Assembly (NCBI RefSeq): GCF_945915845.1
Contig: NZ_CAMEFX010000002.1
Coordinates: 62,001-126,000 of the forward strand
Direction: 5' to 3'
DNA: 64,000 bases
From: an uncultured Actinobacillus sp.
Lineage (GTDB): Bacteria > Pseudomonadota > Gammaproteobacteria > Enterobacterales > Pasteurellaceae
Shown: positions 40,494 through 51,100 of the stretch, in pieces
How the letters are laid out: the number at the start of each line of letters is the position of its first letter
How positions within the stretch are numbered: position 1 is the stretch's first letter
Position numbers and translations under genes: made by a program
The notes under the pieces: generated by a model
Databases searched by the model: none
Told to the model about the DNA's origin: nothing
The model's input: the letters and a program-made list of their open reading frames with translations, nothing else

Positions 40494-40605
40494 AAAAAAT
40501 GATGCCCCTTGTAACCGAAATTACAAGGGGCAGAGCATTGCGGTCAATTCTTTTCAGAAAAGCCTTATTGTAGCAACGTTTCTCATTTCGCAGTGCAACA
40601 ATATG
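40494..40605 (-). ncRNA. tracrRNA of the type II-C CRISPR system
   Basis: Read on the minus strand: an anti-repeat (40602-40567) that begins ATTGTTGCACTGCGAAATG and matches the CRISPR repeat's complement with a bulge, a linker with AAGGCTTTTCTGAAAAG, a short stem, then the strong terminator hairpin GCCCCTTGTAA / TTACAAGGGGC and six T (40499-40494). Organisation and much of the sequence follow the N. meningitidis tracrRNA. The promoter is at 40612-40640. Confidence 0.92.
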
Positions 40606-40611
40606 TGAACA

Positions 40612-40640
40612 ATTCTACAAATTTGAATAAAAATTGTCAA
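40612..40640 (-). promoter_or_regulatory. tracrRNA promoter
   Basis: Minus strand: TTGACA (40640-40635), 17-base spacer, TAGAAT (40617-40612); predicted start near 40605, right before the anti-repeat. Confidence 0.85.
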
Positions 40641-40703
40641 TCTTTTGATCGATTTGTGGTAAAAATAATAAGGTCTGTTATTTTCGTTAAAAAGGATATT
40701 CAA

Positions 40704-43700
40704 ATGAAAGAGCTCAATTACATTCTCGGTTTAGATTTAGGTATCGCTTCTGTGGGTTGGGCAGTGGTTGAAATTGATCAAGATGAACTCCCGATTCGTT
40801 TAATTGATGTTGGCGTAAGAACCTTTGAACGAGCAGAAGTGCCGAAAACAGGGGATTCTCTTGCCCTTGCTCGCCGTTTGGCAAGAAGTAGCAGACGGTT
40901 GGTCAGACGTAGAGCCGTTCGTTTACTTAAAGCTAAGCGTTTATTAAAACAAGAAGGGATTTTGCAAGTAGATGATGTTAAGCCATTGCCGAATAACCCT
41001 TGGGAATTGCGTGTTAAGGGATTGAATCACTTATTAGATCGTAAAGAATGGGCGGCGGTATTATTACATTTGTTAAAACATCGTGGCTATTTATCACAAC
41101 GTAAAAATGAAAGTAAAACTGACAATAAAGAACTGGGTGCATTGTTAAAAGGGGTTAGTGAAAACCGTCAATTATTGCAAGCTCAGGCATTTTCTACTCC
41201 GGCTGAAATTGCGATTAAAAAGTTCCAACAGGAAGAAGGGCATATCCGCAATCAACGTGGGGCTTACAGCCACACCTTTGATCGTAACGACTTACTGGCA
41301 GAACTTCGTTTACTATTCCAAAAACAACGTGAATTCAACAATCCTTATACATCTCAATCTCTTGAGCAAGCCATCGCAGAATTGTTAATGTGGCAAAAAC
41401 CTGCATTATCCGGCGAGGCTATTTTAAAAATGTTAGGGAAATGCACCTTCGAACCCACCGAATATAAAGCCCCGAAAAACAGTTATAGTGCGGAATATTT
41501 TGTGTGGCTGACTAAGCTCAATAACTTACGCATTTTAGAAAATGGTGCAGATCGTGGGCTAACGGCGGAAGAACGCCAATTATTGATAAATCAACCTTTT
41601 GAGAAAGCAAAATTCACTTATGCTCAAGCACGGAAATTGTTGGAATTATCAGATTTAGCGATTTTTAAAGGGGTTCGTTACGGTAAAGATAATGCAGAAA
41701 GTGCAACCTTAATGGAAATGAAGGCTTGGCATGCCATTCGTAAAGCCTTAGAAAGTAATAGCTTGAAAACCGAATGGGAGGGATTAAAAACCAAACCAGA
41801 ATTGTTAGATAAAATCGGTACGGCTTTTTCGATTTATAAAACCGATGAGGATATTAGCCAATATCTGAATGGCGAGTTATCACCTGCGGTATTAAATGCC
41901 CTATTAGAAAATCTTAATTTTGATAAATTTATTCAACTTTCTTTGCAAAGTTTAGCCAAAATCCTACCGCTTATGGAACATGGTTTGCGTTACGATGAGG
42001 CGTGTAAACAGGTTTATGGCGATCACTATGGTAAAAAAGAACAACTTGAGCTACGTTTCTTGCCAAAAATTCCTGTGGAAGACATTCGTAATCCTGTGGT
42101 GTTACGAACCTTATCTCAAGCCAGAAAAGTGATTAACGGTGTGGTTCGTTTATATGGTTCGCCTGCTCGTATTCATATTGAAACCGGGCGAGAAGTCGGT
42201 AAATCCTATAGCGAACGCCGAGATATTACTAAACGTCAGGAAGAAAATCGCAATGAGCGACAAAGAGCGGTTGAAAAATTTAAAGAATTTTTCCCTCATT
42301 TTGTGGGCGAGCCAAAAGCGAAAGATATTCTTAAAATGCGTCTTTATGAACAACAGCACGGCAAATGCTTATATTCAGGCAAAGAGTTAGATTTAAACCG
42401 TTTGCTTGAAAAAGGCTATGTAGAAATCGATCACGCATTGCCATTCTCTCGTACTTGGGACGACAGTTTTAATAATAAAGTGTTAGTGCTTGCCAATGAA
42501 AATCAGAACAAAGGTAATCATACGCCTTACGAGTGGTTAAATGGCAAAGAAAACTCAGAGCGTTGGAAACTCTTTCAAGCCTTAGTTAATGGTAGCCGTT
42601 TCCCTTATAGCAAAAAACAACGGATTTTAACGAAATACCTTGATGAAGAAGGGTTTAGAGAGCGTAACTTAAATGATACTCGCTATGTGGCACGTTTTCT
42701 GTGCAATTTTATTGAAGACAATATGCAATTAGTTGGGCAGGGAAAAAAACGAGTATTTGCCTCAAACGGTCAAATTACTGCCTTACTTCGCAGAAGTTGG
42801 GGAATTCAAAAAGTGCGTGAAGATAATGACCGCCATCACGCCGTTGATGCAGTAGTTGTCGCTTGTTCTACTCGTGCATTACAAAAGAAAATTACCGATT
42901 ATGTGCGTTATAAAGAGATGAATGTGTTTACGGGGGAAAAAATTGATCAAGAAACAGGGGAAATTATTAAATTCCATTTCCCTGAACCTTGGAAATTCTT
43001 CCGTCAAGAAGTGGAAATTCGCGTGTTTAGTGAAACCCCAGCAGAAGATGTCGTTATCGCCTTGCCGGATCGACCGCAAGCAAATCACGAATTTATTCAA
43101 CCGCTCTTTGTTTCACGCGCCCCAACACGCAAAATGACGGGGCAAGGGCATATGGAAACCATCAAATCCGCCAAACGTTTAGCCGAAGGATTAAGTGTTT
43201 CTCGAGTGCCACTCACTCAACTGAAATTAAAAGATCTGGAAAATATGGTTAATCGAGAACGTGAAAAAGCACTTTATGAGGCTTTAAAAGCACGTTTAGA
43301 AAAATTTAATAATGATCCGGCAAAAGCCTTCGCTGAACCCTTTTATAAAAAAGGTGGGCAACAAGTGAAAGCAGTGCGTGTAGAACAGGTTCAAAAATCC
43401 GGTGTGTTAGTTCGCCAAAATAATGGCGTTGCCGATAATGCCTCAATGGTGCGAGTAGATGTCTTTATTAAAGGCGGAAAATATTTCCTTGTTCCGATTT
43501 ACACTTGGCAAGTAGCAAAAGGAATTTTGCCGAATAGGGCTGTGGTTGCATATACACCAGAAGATAAATGGGAGGAAATGGATGAAAATGCAATCTTCCA
43601 GTTTGCACTTTATCCAAATGATTTAATAAAGGTGGTAACTAAAAAAGCTCAATTTTTTGGTTACTACAACGGATTTAATAGGTTGACTGGTGCGATTAAT

Positions 43701-43859
43701 ATAAAAGAACACGATTTAGATAATTCCAAAGCACCTAACGGTATTTATTTGGGAATAGGTGTGAAGTTAGCATTATCTATTGAAAAATACCAAGTCGATG
43801 AACTCGGTAAAAATATCCGACCTTGTCGTCCAATGAAAAAACGTCCACCTGTTCGTTAA
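40704..43859 (+). CDS. cas9: Type II-C Cas9 endonuclease
   Basis: RNA-guided DNA nuclease, about 1051 residues from the ATG at 40704 (AAAAAGGA upstream); the frame from 40593 runs through the tracrRNA promoter. Ruv[15 protein letters not shown] has Asp11; the arginine-rich bridge helix is [20 protein letters not shown]; Ruv[11 protein letters not shown] has Glu493; [14 protein letters not shown] has His577; Ruv[16 protein letters not shown] has His712 and Asp715. All catalytic residues are present. The C-terminal PAM-interacting part (after about 830) is the most variable. Resembles Neisseria and Pasteurellaceae compact Cas9s. Confidence 0.97.
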   Translation: MKELNYILGLDLGIASVGWAVVEIDQDELPIRLIDVGVRTFERAEVPKTGDSLALARRLARSSRRLVRRRAVRLLKAKRLLKQEGILQVDDVKPLPNNPWELRVKGLNHLLDRKEWAAVLLHLLKHRGYLSQRKNESKTDNKELGALLKGVSENRQLLQAQAFSTPAEIAIKKFQQEEGHIRNQRGAYSHTFDRNDLLAELRLLFQKQREFNNPYTSQSLEQAIAELLMWQKPALSGEAILKMLGKCTFEPTEYKAPKNSYSAEYFVWLTKLNNLRILENGADRGLTAEERQLLINQPFEKAKFTYAQARKLLELSDLAIFKGVRYGKDNAESATLMEMKAWHAIRKALESNSLKTEWEGLKTKPELLDKIGTAFSIYKTDEDISQYLNGELSPAVLNALLENLNFDKFIQLSLQSLAKILPLMEHGLRYDEACKQVYGDHYGKKEQLELRFLPKIPVEDIRNPVVLRTLSQARKVINGVVRLYGSPARIHIETGREVGKSYSERRDITKRQEENRNERQRAVEKFKEFFPHFVGEPKAKDILKMRLYEQQHGKCLYSGKELDLNRLLEKGYVEIDHALPFSRTWDDSFNNKVLVLANENQNKGNHTPYEWLNGKENSERWKLFQALVNGSRFPYSKKQRILTKYLDEEGFRERNLNDTRYVARFLCNFIEDNMQLVGQGKKRVFASNGQITALLRRSWGIQKVREDNDRHHAVDAVVVACSTRALQKKITDYVRYKEMNVFTGEKIDQETGEIIKFHFPEPWKFFRQEVEIRVFSETPAEDVVIALPDRPQANHEFIQPLFVSRAPTRKMTGQGHMETIKSAKRLAEGLSVSRVPLTQLKLKDLENMVNREREKALYEALKARLEKFNNDPAKAFAEPFYKKGGQQVKAVRVEQVQKSGVLVRQNNGVADNASMVRVDVFIKGGKYFLVPIYTWQVAKGILPNRAVVAYTPEDKWEEMDENAIFQFALYPNDLIKVVTKKAQFFGYYNGFNRLTGAINIKEHDLDNSKAPNGIYLGIGVKLALSIEKYQVDELGKNIRPCRPMKKRPPVR

Positions 43860-43863
43860 TTTT

Positions 43864-43898
43864 AAATCCCTGTTTTTAATGAAAGCAGGGATTTTTTC
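43864..43898 (+). terminator. Terminator-like hairpin between cas9 and cas1
   Basis: Perfect 9-base stem AAATCCCTG / CAGGGATTT with a 13-base loop and a following TTTTTT overlap. It would lower read-through from cas9 into the adaptation genes. Confidence 0.8.
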
Positions 43899-43914
43899 AA
43901 TTCAAGGAGATGCT

Positions 43915-44829
43915 ATGAGCTGGCGAAGTATTTTAATCAGTAATGGGGGAAAATTATCCTTAAAACGTAAACAGATGTTAATCCAACAAGAAGAGCAGGA
44001 ATTTACCGTTCCCCTTGAAGATATTGCTATTGTCGTGGTGGAAAGTCGGGAAACGGTAATCACAATTCCGCTACTTTCAGCCTTTGCTCAACAAGGTATC
44101 ACACTATTGAGTTGTGATGAGCAATTTTTACCTTGTGGGCAATGGCTACCGTTCGCTCAATATCATCGCCAATTAAAAACACTTAAATTACAACTTGAAG
44201 CAAGCCAACCACAGAAAAAGCAACTTTGGCAAAAGATTGTGCAACAAAAAATCCGCAACCAAGCCTTTGTGCTTACCCAATCCCATCACCCTAAAGAGGC
44301 GAAAAGATTGTATGCAATGGCGACACAAGTGAAATCGGGCGATAAAGAAAATATAGAGGCACAAGCAGCACAACTCTATTTTCAAACGGCATTTGGGAAG
44401 GATTTTCGCCGTTGGCAAGAAAATCACATTAATGCACATCTGAACTATGCTTACACGATATTACGATCCGCAGTGGCAAGAGCATTAGTACAATATGGTT
44501 GGCTACCAGCGTTAGGATTGTTTCATCATAATGAACAAAATCCCTTTAATCTCGCGGATGATTTTATTGAACCATTTCGCCCTTTGGTCGATTTAATGGT
44601 GTGGCAACTGTGGCAAGAAAATAAGCTTGATAACGGCTTAACCCCAGCAACTAAACAACAGCTTATTCGCTTATTGCACTATCAAATGAGCATTAATCAA
44701 CAGACTTTTAGCGTATTGGCTACCATAGATCGAGCTGTTGCATCCTTTCAAAATGCGTTAATGAGTAAAAATGCGGAGTTGTTAAAACTTCCCGAAATCT
44801 TACCGCTTGAGGAACATCGTTATGAGTGA
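43915..44829 (+). CDS. cas1: CRISPR integrase Cas1 (type II)
   Basis: Metal-dependent integrase that inserts spacers, 304 residues from the ATG at 43915 (AAGGAG 6 bases before; the frame start at 43879 lies in the terminator). It begins [20 protein letters not shown], the usual N-terminal beta domain. Catalytic candidates are a Glu in the first helical part, and the [26 protein letters not shown] motif with His and Asp. The stop overlaps the cas2 start (ATGAGTGA). Confidence 0.95.
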   Translation: MSWRSILISNGGKLSLKRKQMLIQQEEQEFTVPLEDIAIVVVESRETVITIPLLSAFAQQGITLLSCDEQFLPCGQWLPFAQYHRQLKTLKLQLEASQPQKKQLWQKIVQQKIRNQAFVLTQSHHPKEAKRLYAMATQVKSGDKENIEAQAAQLYFQTAFGKDFRRWQENHINAHLNYAYTILRSAVARALVQYGWLPALGLFHHNEQNPFNLADDFIEPFRPLVDLMVWQLWQENKLDNGLTPATKQQLIRLLHYQMSINQQTFSVLATIDRAVASFQNALMSKNAELLKLPEILPLEEHRYE

Positions 44830-45148
44830 GGCAAAATTTATGCGAATGATCGTCTTTTTTGACTTACCTGTCACCACGGCGGCGAAACGCAAAGTCGCCA
44901 ATCAGTTTCGCCAATTTTTATTAAAAGATGGCTATCAAATGTTACAGCTTTCAGTGTATGCCCGCATTGTTCGAGGACGAGATGCGTTAGATAAGCACCA
45001 TAAAAGGCTTTGTGAACATCTGCCTGAAGAAGGCTCAATTCGTTGTTTAGAAGTTACCGAAAAACAGTTTGCCAGTATGCAGATTTTGTTAGGTGAGTTG
45101 AAAGTTCAAGAGAAAAAAGTGAATGCAAACCAAATGCTACTTTTTTAA
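44822..45148 (+). CDS. cas2: Cas2 (type II)
   Basis: Structural partner of Cas1 in spacer insertion, about 108 residues. [31 protein letters not shown] carries the ferredoxin-like fold start with the conserved Asp (FFDLP). The ATG at 44822 overlaps cas1 by 8 bases, so translation is coupled; a later ATG at 44840 is possible. No cas4 or csn2 is present, giving the three-gene type II-C set. Confidence 0.94.
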   Translation: MSEAKFMRMIVFFDLPVTTAAKRKVANQFRQFLLKDGYQMLQLSVYARIVRGRDALDKHHKRLCEHLPEEGSIRCLEVTEKQFASMQILLGELKVQEKKVNANQMLLF

Positions 45149-45374
45149 TAAAAAAACACTGAAATACTAAAAATCACGCAACAGTTCAAGTGCTGTTTTT
45201 TTAATCAAAAAGACTGTTTGATTGCTTATTTTGCAGACAGTATTTTTTCTAAATTTACGGCAAAAAATCATTTTTGCACAAATTATGAATAATTTTCACC
45301 GCACTTTTTCTAAAAAAATTTCATCAAATAGCTAGCGTACAGAGAATATTTTATTGATTTTTTTACAAACAAAA
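45149..45374. other. Gap between cas2 and the array (presumed leader side)
   Basis: Very AT-rich. It contains a short hairpin with T-run after cas2 (AACAG / CTGTT followed by TTTTT, near 45171), an uptake core ACCGCACTT at 45298, and long A/T tracts. In type II-C systems the integration leader is on the side to which the array is transcribed; this gap fits that role, but the exact leader is not defined by sequence. Confidence 0.5.
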
Positions 45375-45411
45375 ATGCACTAAAGCCTTATTGAATAAGG
45401 CCTTGGTGCAT
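45371..45411 (-). terminator. Array-end terminator hairpin
   Basis: An 18-base-pair stem with one mismatch (ATGCACTAAAGCCTTATT, 45375-45392, against 45394-45411) ends four bases before the first repeat. Read on the minus strand it is followed by TTTTTG, so crRNA transcripts coming through the array would stop here. Confidence 0.75.
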
Positions 45412-45415
45412 CGGG

Positions 45416-46441
45416 ATTGTAGCACTGCGAAATGAGAAAGGGAGCTACAACAAACGCCGTAAAGATTTGCTAGGCGAACATATTGTAGCACTGCGAAATG
45501 AGAAAGGGAGCTACAACGGTTCAATGAATGGTAACGTTAAAACGCCGATTGTAGCACTGCGAAATGAGAAAGGGAGCTACAACATACGAGCTTTTAAACA
45601 AACAACGCCTTATATTGTAGCACTGCGAAATGAGAAAGGGAGCTACAACAACGAGCTTTAATGAATTCAAGGAAAGTATATTGTAGCACTGCGAAATGAG
45701 AAAGGGAGCTACAACCGAAAAGTAGGTAATAGAATTTCCTTATTTATTGTAGCACTGCGAAATGAGAAAGGGAGCTACAACTCGAAATTCCCGACTAATT
45801 GAAATAACTTTATTGTAGCACTGCGAAATGAGAAAGGGAGCTACAACGTGTATAGTAGGCGATCCAAAGGCGCGTAAATTGTAGCACTGCGAAATGAGAA
45901 AGGGAGCTACAACTAATATCTGGATGCATTCGCGCGCGCGCTTATTGTAGCACTGCGAAATGAGAAAGGGAGCTACAACTCATCAACCGCTATCCCCGAG
46001 ATGGCACTTATTGTAGCACTGCGAAATGAGAAAGGGAGCTACAACAGCGGAAGAATAGACAAATTAAAGCCGATCATTGTAGCACTGCGAAATGAGAAAG
46101 GGAGCTACAACTTTCTATCAATGCGGTTGCAATGGTAACAAATTGTAGCACTGCGAAATGAGAAAGGGAGCTACAACTATTCCAAAACCGACCCCCCTTT
46201 TGGCTAGATTGTAGCACTGCGAAATGAGAAAGGGAGCTACAACGTGTATAGTAGGCGATCCAAAGGCGCGTAAATTGTAGCACTGCGAAATGAGAAAGGG
46301 AGCTACAACGTGCTTGGTGTGGTATATGTTGCGCTGTTGATTGTAGCACTGCGAAATGAGAAAGGGAGCTACAACGCAAAAGTATTCGCCCAACCGACTA
46401 AAACTATTGTAGCACTGCGAAATGAGAAAGGGAGCTATAAC
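45416..46441 (-). CRISPR. Type II-C CRISPR array: 16 repeats, 15 spacers
   Basis: Repeats of 36 bases start every 66 bases from 45416 to 46406; all 15 spacers are 30 bases. The plus-strand repeat begins ATTGTAGCACTGCGAAATG and ends GGGAGCTACAAC. The crRNA sense is the minus strand, where each repeat ends in TGCTACAAT, an extended -10 promoter, as known in N. meningitidis. The repeat at 46406 differs at one base (GCTATAAC), marking the distal, older end. Spacers 7 (45848-45877) and 13 (46244-46273) are identical. Several small frames across the array are artefacts. Confidence 0.98.
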
Positions 46442-46526
46442 AAAATTAAATGCAGAGTAAACACCCTTTTCTCAATTATTGGCATTATCATTAAAAATGA
46501 CCGCACTTTATGCTCTTTTCGAGAGA

Positions 46527-47654
46527 TTATTTCCCTAAATTATCAAAAAATTTCTTCACTCCATCAAAGAAACTCGATGATTTTGGACGTTGTTTTTCTT
46601 GTCCTTCAAGGCTAGTTTCTAGCTTGCGTAGTAGTTCTTTTTGTTCTTCATTGAGTGAAACCGGTGTTTCAATAATGATTTTACAAATTAAATCACCGGC
46701 ATAGCCCGAACGCATTGCGGTAATCCCTTTACCACGCATACGGAACATTTTACCTGTTTGTGTGCCTTCAGGAATTTTGAGTTTGGCACGACCATCAAGG
46801 GTAGGGACTTCAATTTCACCACCTAATGCCGCCATCGTGAAGCTAACTGGGACTTCGCAATATAAATTGCTGCCGTCACGTTCAAAAATATGGTGTTCAC
46901 GAACGTGAATAACCACATATAAATCTCCGGCAGGTGCGCCATTTTCACCGGCGGCTCCTTTTCCGGCTAAACGTAATTGGTTACCTGTATCCACGCCAGC
47001 GGGGATTTTAACAGAAAGGCTTTCGTTTTTATGAACGCGTCCGTCACCGTGACATTTTTTACAAGGTTTTTCAATTTTTTTGCCTGTGCCATGACAAGTT
47101 GGACACATTTGCTCCGTCATAAAGAAGCCTTGCTGACGGCGTACGCGGCCATGACCATGACAGGTTGGACAGGTTTCGACTTTTGAGCCTTTTTCTGCAC
47201 CAGTACCATTACATTCATCACAATGAGCAAGGGTCGCAATTTGAATATCTTTGGTGACGCCACGAACCGCTTCTTCTAACGTGATTTCGATGTCATAGCG
47301 TAAATCTTCACCGCGGACAACACGTTGACGGCTAGAGCCACCGCCGAACATTTCGCTGAAAATATCTTCAAATCCACCGAAACCGCCAAAGCCACCAAAT
47401 CCGCCACCGGCACCGCCAAAACCGCCTTGTTCAAAGGCTGCATGACCATATTGATCGTAAGCGGCTTTTTTCTCTTTGTCGCTTAAGATTTCATAGGCTT
47501 CGTTGATTTCTTTGAATTTTTCTTCGCTTTCTTTATCCCCTTTGGTTCTGTCGGGGTGATATTTCATTGCTAGGCGTTTATAGGCACGTTTGATTTCTTT
47601 TTCATCCGCCCCTTTTTGAATACCTAGAACTTCGTAGTAATCTCTTTTTGCCAT
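46527..47654 (-). CDS. dnaJ: Chaperone DnaJ (Hsp40)
   Basis: Co-chaperone that loads substrates on DnaK. 375 residues: J domain with HPD ([10 protein letters not shown]), a Gly/Phe-rich stretch ([18 protein letters not shown]), four CxxCxGxG zinc motifs ([32 protein letters not shown]) and the C-terminal substrate domain. It lies 71 bases after dnaK, with a small hairpin in between, and is transcribed with it. The stop is close to the distal end of the CRISPR array. Confidence 0.97.
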   Translation of the reverse strand: MAKRDYYEVLGIQKGADEKEIKRAYKRLAMKYHPDRTKGDKESEEKFKEINEAYEILSDKEKKAAYDQYGHAAFEQGGFGGAGGGFGGFGGFGGFEDIFSEMFGGGSSRQRVVRGEDLRYDIEITLEEAVRGVTKDIQIATLAHCDECNGTGAEKGSKVETCPTCHGHGRVRRQQGFFMTEQMCPTCHGTGKKIEKPCKKCHGDGRVHKNESLSVKIPAGVDTGNQLRLAGKGAAGENGAPAGDLYVVIHVREHHIFERDGSNLYCEVPVSFTMAALGGEIEVPTLDGRAKLKIPEGTQTGKMFRMRGKGITAMRSGYAGDLICKIIIETPVSLNEEQKELLRKLETSLEGQEKQRPKSSSFFDGVKKFFDNLGK

Positions 47655-47681
47655 TAAATTATTCTCTTAGATATACACCAA

Positions 47682-47703
47682 AAGGGCGTATTGCTACGCC
47701 CTT
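47682..47703 (-). terminator. Hairpin between dnaK and dnaJ
   Basis: Perfect stem AAGGGCGTA / TACGCCCTT with a 4-base loop. It lacks a long T-run, so it may act as a partial terminator or RNA stabiliser, keeping DnaK above DnaJ. Confidence 0.6.
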
Positions 47704-47725
47704 GGGTTCAGTGTTCAGATAAAGA

Positions 47726-49630
47726 TTATTTATCTTTCACTTCTTCAAATTCAGCATCAACCACATCATCGTTGCCTTTGCCACCTTGCGGTTGAGCAGT
47801 CGCATCCGCTTGTGCTTGCGCTTGACCGGCTTGGATAAGTTTTTCAGACACTTGGATTAATGCTTGTACTTTTGCATCAATCGCCGCTTTGTCTTCACCT
47901 TTCGCCGCTTCTTCAAGTTCACTAACCGCTTTTTCGATTGGTGCTTTGTCGTCAGCAGATAATTTATCACCCACTTCGCTTAATTGTTTACGAGTAGAGT
48001 GAACCAAATGATCCGCTTGGTTACGTGCTTGCACTAACTCTTCAAATTTACGGTCTGCTTCTGCATTTGCTTCTGCATCACGAACCATTTGTTGAATTTC
48101 TTCATCGCTTAAGCCAGAAGAAGCTTTGATGGTAATTTGTTGTTCTTTACCTGTGCCTTTATCTTTCGCTGAAACGTGGATAATACCATCTGCGTCAATA
48201 TCGAAAGTCACTTCAATTTGTGGCATGCCGCGTGGTGCCGGATTAATACCTTCTAAGTTAAATTGGCCTAAAGATTTATTTGCACTCGCTTGTTTACGTT
48301 CACCTTGAAGTACGTGAATAGTTACCGCACTTTGGTTATCTTCCGCTGTTGAGAACACTTGCGATTTTTTCGTTGGAATAGTCGTGTTTTTCTCAATTAA
48401 AGTGGTCATCACGCCACCCATGGTTTCGATACCTAATGATAATGGTGTCACGTCTAATAATAACACGTCAGTTACGTTGCCTGATAACACACCACCTTGT
48501 ACCGCCGCACCTACAGCAACCGCTTCGTCAGGGTTCACGTCTTTACGTGGCTCTTTGCCAAAGAATTCAGCCACTTTTTGTTGAACTAATGGCATACGGG
48601 TTTGACCACCCACCAAGATCACATCATCAATTTGACCTACGCTTAAGCCAGCGTCATTTAACGCTACTTTCACAGGTTCCATTGAACGTGCGACTAAATC
48701 TTCAACTAACGCTTCTAATTTCGCGCGAGTTAATTTGATGTTCAAATGTTTAGGGCCTGTTGCGTCTGCAGTGATGTATGGTAAGTTCACATCTGTTTGT
48801 TGTGCAGAAGAAAGTTCAATTTTCGCTTTTTCGCCTGCTTCTTTTAAACGTTGCATTGCAAGTGGGTCATTACGTAAATCTACGCCTTGCTCTTTTTTGA
48901 ACTCATCAACTAAGTAGTTAATGACGCGGTTATCAAAGTCTTCACCCCCTAAGTGTGTATCACCGTTAGTTGCTAATACTTCGAAAGTTTTTTCACCACC
49001 TACTTCATCAATCTCAATGATTGACAAGTCAAATGTACCACCACCTAAGTCGTAAACCGCAATAGTTTGGTTGCCTTTACCTTTGTCTAAACCATAAGCC
49101 AACGCCGCGGCTGTTGGTTCGTTGATAATACGTTTAACATCAAGACCAGCGATACGGCCCGCATCTTTCGTCGCTTGACGTTGTGCATCGTTAAAGTATG
49201 CCGGAACAGTAATTACTGCTTCAGTAACCGGTTCGCCCAAGAAATCTTCTGCGGTTTTTTTCATTTTTTTCAATACTTCAGCAGAGATTTGTGGCGGAGC
49301 TAATTTATCGCCTTTTACATCTACCCAAGCATCGCCGTTGTCAGCTTTCACAATGCTGAATGGCATAATGTTCACATCACGTTGTACTTCGCTGTCTTCA
49401 AAACGACGACCGATTAAACGTTTGATTGCAAATAATGTATTTTTCGGGTTTGTTACCGCTTGGCGTTTCGCAGGTTGACCAACTAATGTCTCGTTATCGT
49501 TTGTATAAGCGATAATTGACGGAGTAGTACGATCACCTTCAGCGTTTTCAATTACGCGCGGTTTGTCACCGTCCATTACAGCAACACAAGAGTTTGTTGT
49601 ACCTAAGTCAATACCAATAATTTTACCCAT
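47726..49630 (-). CDS. dnaK: Chaperone DnaK (Hsp70)
   Basis: ATP-driven folding chaperone, 634 residues: N-terminal ATPase domain starting [16 protein letters not shown] with the phosphate motif DLGGGTFD, then the substrate-binding domain and a disordered tail ending in EEVKDK. A sigma-32-like promoter precedes it (49705-49732). It forms an operon with dnaJ. Confidence 0.98.
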   Translation of the reverse strand: MGKIIGIDLGTTNSCVAVMDGDKPRVIENAEGDRTTPSIIAYTNDNETLVGQPAKRQAVTNPKNTLFAIKRLIGRRFEDSEVQRDVNIMPFSIVKADNGDAWVDVKGDKLAPPQISAEVLKKMKKTAEDFLGEPVTEAVITVPAYFNDAQRQATKDAGRIAGLDVKRIINEPTAAALAYGLDKGKGNQTIAVYDLGGGTFDLSIIEIDEVGGEKTFEVLATNGDTHLGGEDFDNRVINYLVDEFKKEQGVDLRNDPLAMQRLKEAGEKAKIELSSAQQTDVNLPYITADATGPKHLNIKLTRAKLEALVEDLVARSMEPVKVALNDAGLSVGQIDDVILVGGQTRMPLVQQKVAEFFGKEPRKDVNPDEAVAVGAAVQGGVLSGNVTDVLLLDVTPLSLGIETMGGVMTTLIEKNTTIPTKKSQVFSTAEDNQSAVTIHVLQGERKQASANKSLGQFNLEGINPAPRGMPQIEVTFDIDADGIIHVSAKDKGTGKEQQITIKASSGLSDEEIQQMVRDAEANAEADRKFEELVQARNQADHLVHSTRKQLSEVGDKLSADDKAPIEKAVSELEEAAKGEDKAAIDAKVQALIQVSEKLIQAGQAQAQADATAQPQGGKGNDDVVDAEFEEVKDK

Positions 49631-49704
49631 AATATGTTTTCTCCTAGTTAGAAATCTGTTTTACTTTTGACGAGATTGTTATCGTCTCGTCTTACGTGAT
49701 TATA

Positions 49705-49732
49705 AAATGTGGATTGCAATTTCTTTTTCAAG
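49705..49732 (-). promoter_or_regulatory. Heat-shock (sigma-32-like) promoter of dnaK
   Basis: Minus strand CTTGAAA (49732-49726), 13 bases, CCACATTT (49712-49705), close to the CTTGAAA / CCCATnT consensus. About 75 bases before the dnaK ATG. Confidence 0.65.
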
Positions 49733-49852
49733 GGCCTTTTTAAAAAAATTTTTGAAATTTTCAAAAAAGCACATTGCAACATCATTGTGAAACAGAAAAT
49801 GGGGGAGTAAAAACAAATTTCAAGGGGGCAAACGGTGTGTCGGAAGTCAGGC

Positions 49853-50145
49853 TAAATTCCCGTTTGCAATTACGGCAACGTCGTACCAAGTTACGTTATC
49901 CACATTAGATACACTAGGATTAAATTTTTTCCCTACATTGGAATGTTGCTCTATGGTTGAAGATAAATCACTATGCTTTGTTATTTTATCCCCTATACCT
50001 ACTTTAAAAACTTCATATTTGAGCTTTTGTTACATCGTTATGAGGAGCAAAAATAATCGATATGGGCAGTGTTGAAGAAGTCATATATGGCAGTATAGAG
50101 CCTGTCGAAACGTTAGTTGATAGTTCGACAGACTCACCAACTAGC
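49853..50145 (-). pseudogene. Decayed coding remnant, unidentified
   Basis: On the minus strand one frame reads KYEVFKVGIGDKITKHSD...VSNVDNVTWYDVAVIANGNLA and stops; an adjoining frame upstream (SSTLPISIIFAPHNDVTKAQ) ends where the first begins, as if one base was lost or gained near 50030. The piece looks like the C-terminal 90 or so residues of a protein whose front is gone, ending against the DUF3298 gene. Family not recognised; it could also be chance. Confidence 0.3.
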
Positions 50146-50146
50146 A

Positions 50147-51052
50147 TTACCAACGGTATTCTGGTTTTAATAAATCACGAATGCTATCCCAAGAAAGAGA
50201 AAGCTGAATTTCTCCTGCAGCGTAAGGGCCAATTAGATAAGGTGGATACACAAAGGTTATGCCATCGCTGTGGAAATAGAAATTCTTAGTGATTTCAAAG
50301 TCTGCTTTTTTTACAAAAAAGGCATTTTCATCGGTGTTATCATTCACTTCCGCATTATAAGCAGCATATTCTTGCCATAATAACTCATTGAGTTTACTTA
50401 AATTCTCATGACCAAATGCCATTTCTAAGCTAATATTTTCTTTTTTAGTCATATCGATGTTGATATAGTTTCGCCAGCTTAAAGGATGTGCGCCACCGCC
50501 ATCCGTATACAGATCTTGTGTAAATGTTAAGATATTTTGACGCTGTCCAACATAACGAAGGGTTTCACGAAAGACATTCGTTCGGGTTTCAAAGGCTTGT
50601 GAGGATTTTCGAGCTTCGTCATATAAATAAGCCAAACGCGCTTGCAAGCGAGCCTTAGGGTCTTGAATTTGCTTAATTTCTTGTTCTTTAGTTTTATCAT
50701 CAAGACTAAAATCACTATCAAGCATTTGATTATAAAGCAAATCATTAAGCCAAGGTTCGTTAGTTTCTACCGCAGTGATCTGCATAGATGACACGCTTTC
50801 TGTTATATATTCATCTTCTTTGTTGGGATTTTGAAATTCTTCGGTTTTGTCAAATAGCGTCACGGCTTTGGCAAAAATCACCGGAATTTCTGACCGCACT
50901 TTTGCCAGTTCATCTTGAGTGTTTTTTAATTCCGTTTGTAATTGTGAAATCTTTTGTTCTGCTTGTTGCCATTTAGCCTGATTTTCTTTGTCATCACAAG
51001 CTGTAAGCAAAACAATAGAGGAAATTAGTATCGCGAGTAGGGATTTTTTCAT
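50147..51052 (-). CDS. DUF3298 (RsiV-like) lipoprotein
   Basis: A 301-residue predicted lipoprotein. The ATG at 51052 gives the signal peptide MKKSLLAILISSIVLLTAC (lipobox LTAC); the frame start 13 codons upstream sits inside the argS terminator. A coiled-coil stretch (QQAEQKISQLQTELKNTQDELAKVRSE) leads into the C-terminal domain with FTQDLYTDGGGAHPLSWRNYINID, the DUF3298 signature; the end YLIGPYAAGEIQLSLSWDSIRDLL is also typical. Function unknown; some family members sense lysozyme. Confidence 0.8.
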   Translation of the reverse strand: MKKSLLAILISSIVLLTACDDKENQAKWQQAEQKISQLQTELKNTQDELAKVRSEIPVIFAKAVTLFDKTEEFQNPNKEDEYITESVSSMQITAVETNEPWLNDLLYNQMLDSDFSLDDKTKEQEIKQIQDPKARLQARLAYLYDEARKSSQAFETRTNVFRETLRYVGQRQNILTFTQDLYTDGGGAHPLSWRNYINIDMTKKENISLEMAFGHENLSKLNELLWQEYAAYNAEVNDNTDENAFFVKKADFEITKNFYFHSDGITFVYPPYLIGPYAAGEIQLSLSWDSIRDLLKPEYRW

Positions 51053-51063
51053 AATTGAGCTCC

Positions 51064-51098
51064 AAAAAAAATCCCTTGAGCCGTCACTCAAGGGGATT
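51064..51098 (-). terminator. Terminator of argS
   Basis: Minus-strand stem AATCCCCTTGAG / CTCAAGGGATT with a 6-base loop and a long T-run (plus-strand AAAAAAAA). Confidence 0.9.
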
Positions 51099-51100
51099 GA

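Noticed and set aside
40593..40703. Longer N-terminus of Cas9 (37 extra residues)
   Set aside because: It would translate the anti-repeat and the tracrRNA promoter; the ATG at 40704 has a proper ribosome site and gives the family start.
45375..45411. Degenerate 17th CRISPR repeat
   Set aside because: The hairpin does not match the repeat; it only shares AAAGCCTTATTG with the tracrRNA gene, which I treat as chance.
45467..46615. Open frames across the CRISPR array on both strands
   Set aside because: They repeat the same peptide because they translate the repeats; 66 is a multiple of three so frames stay open by chance.
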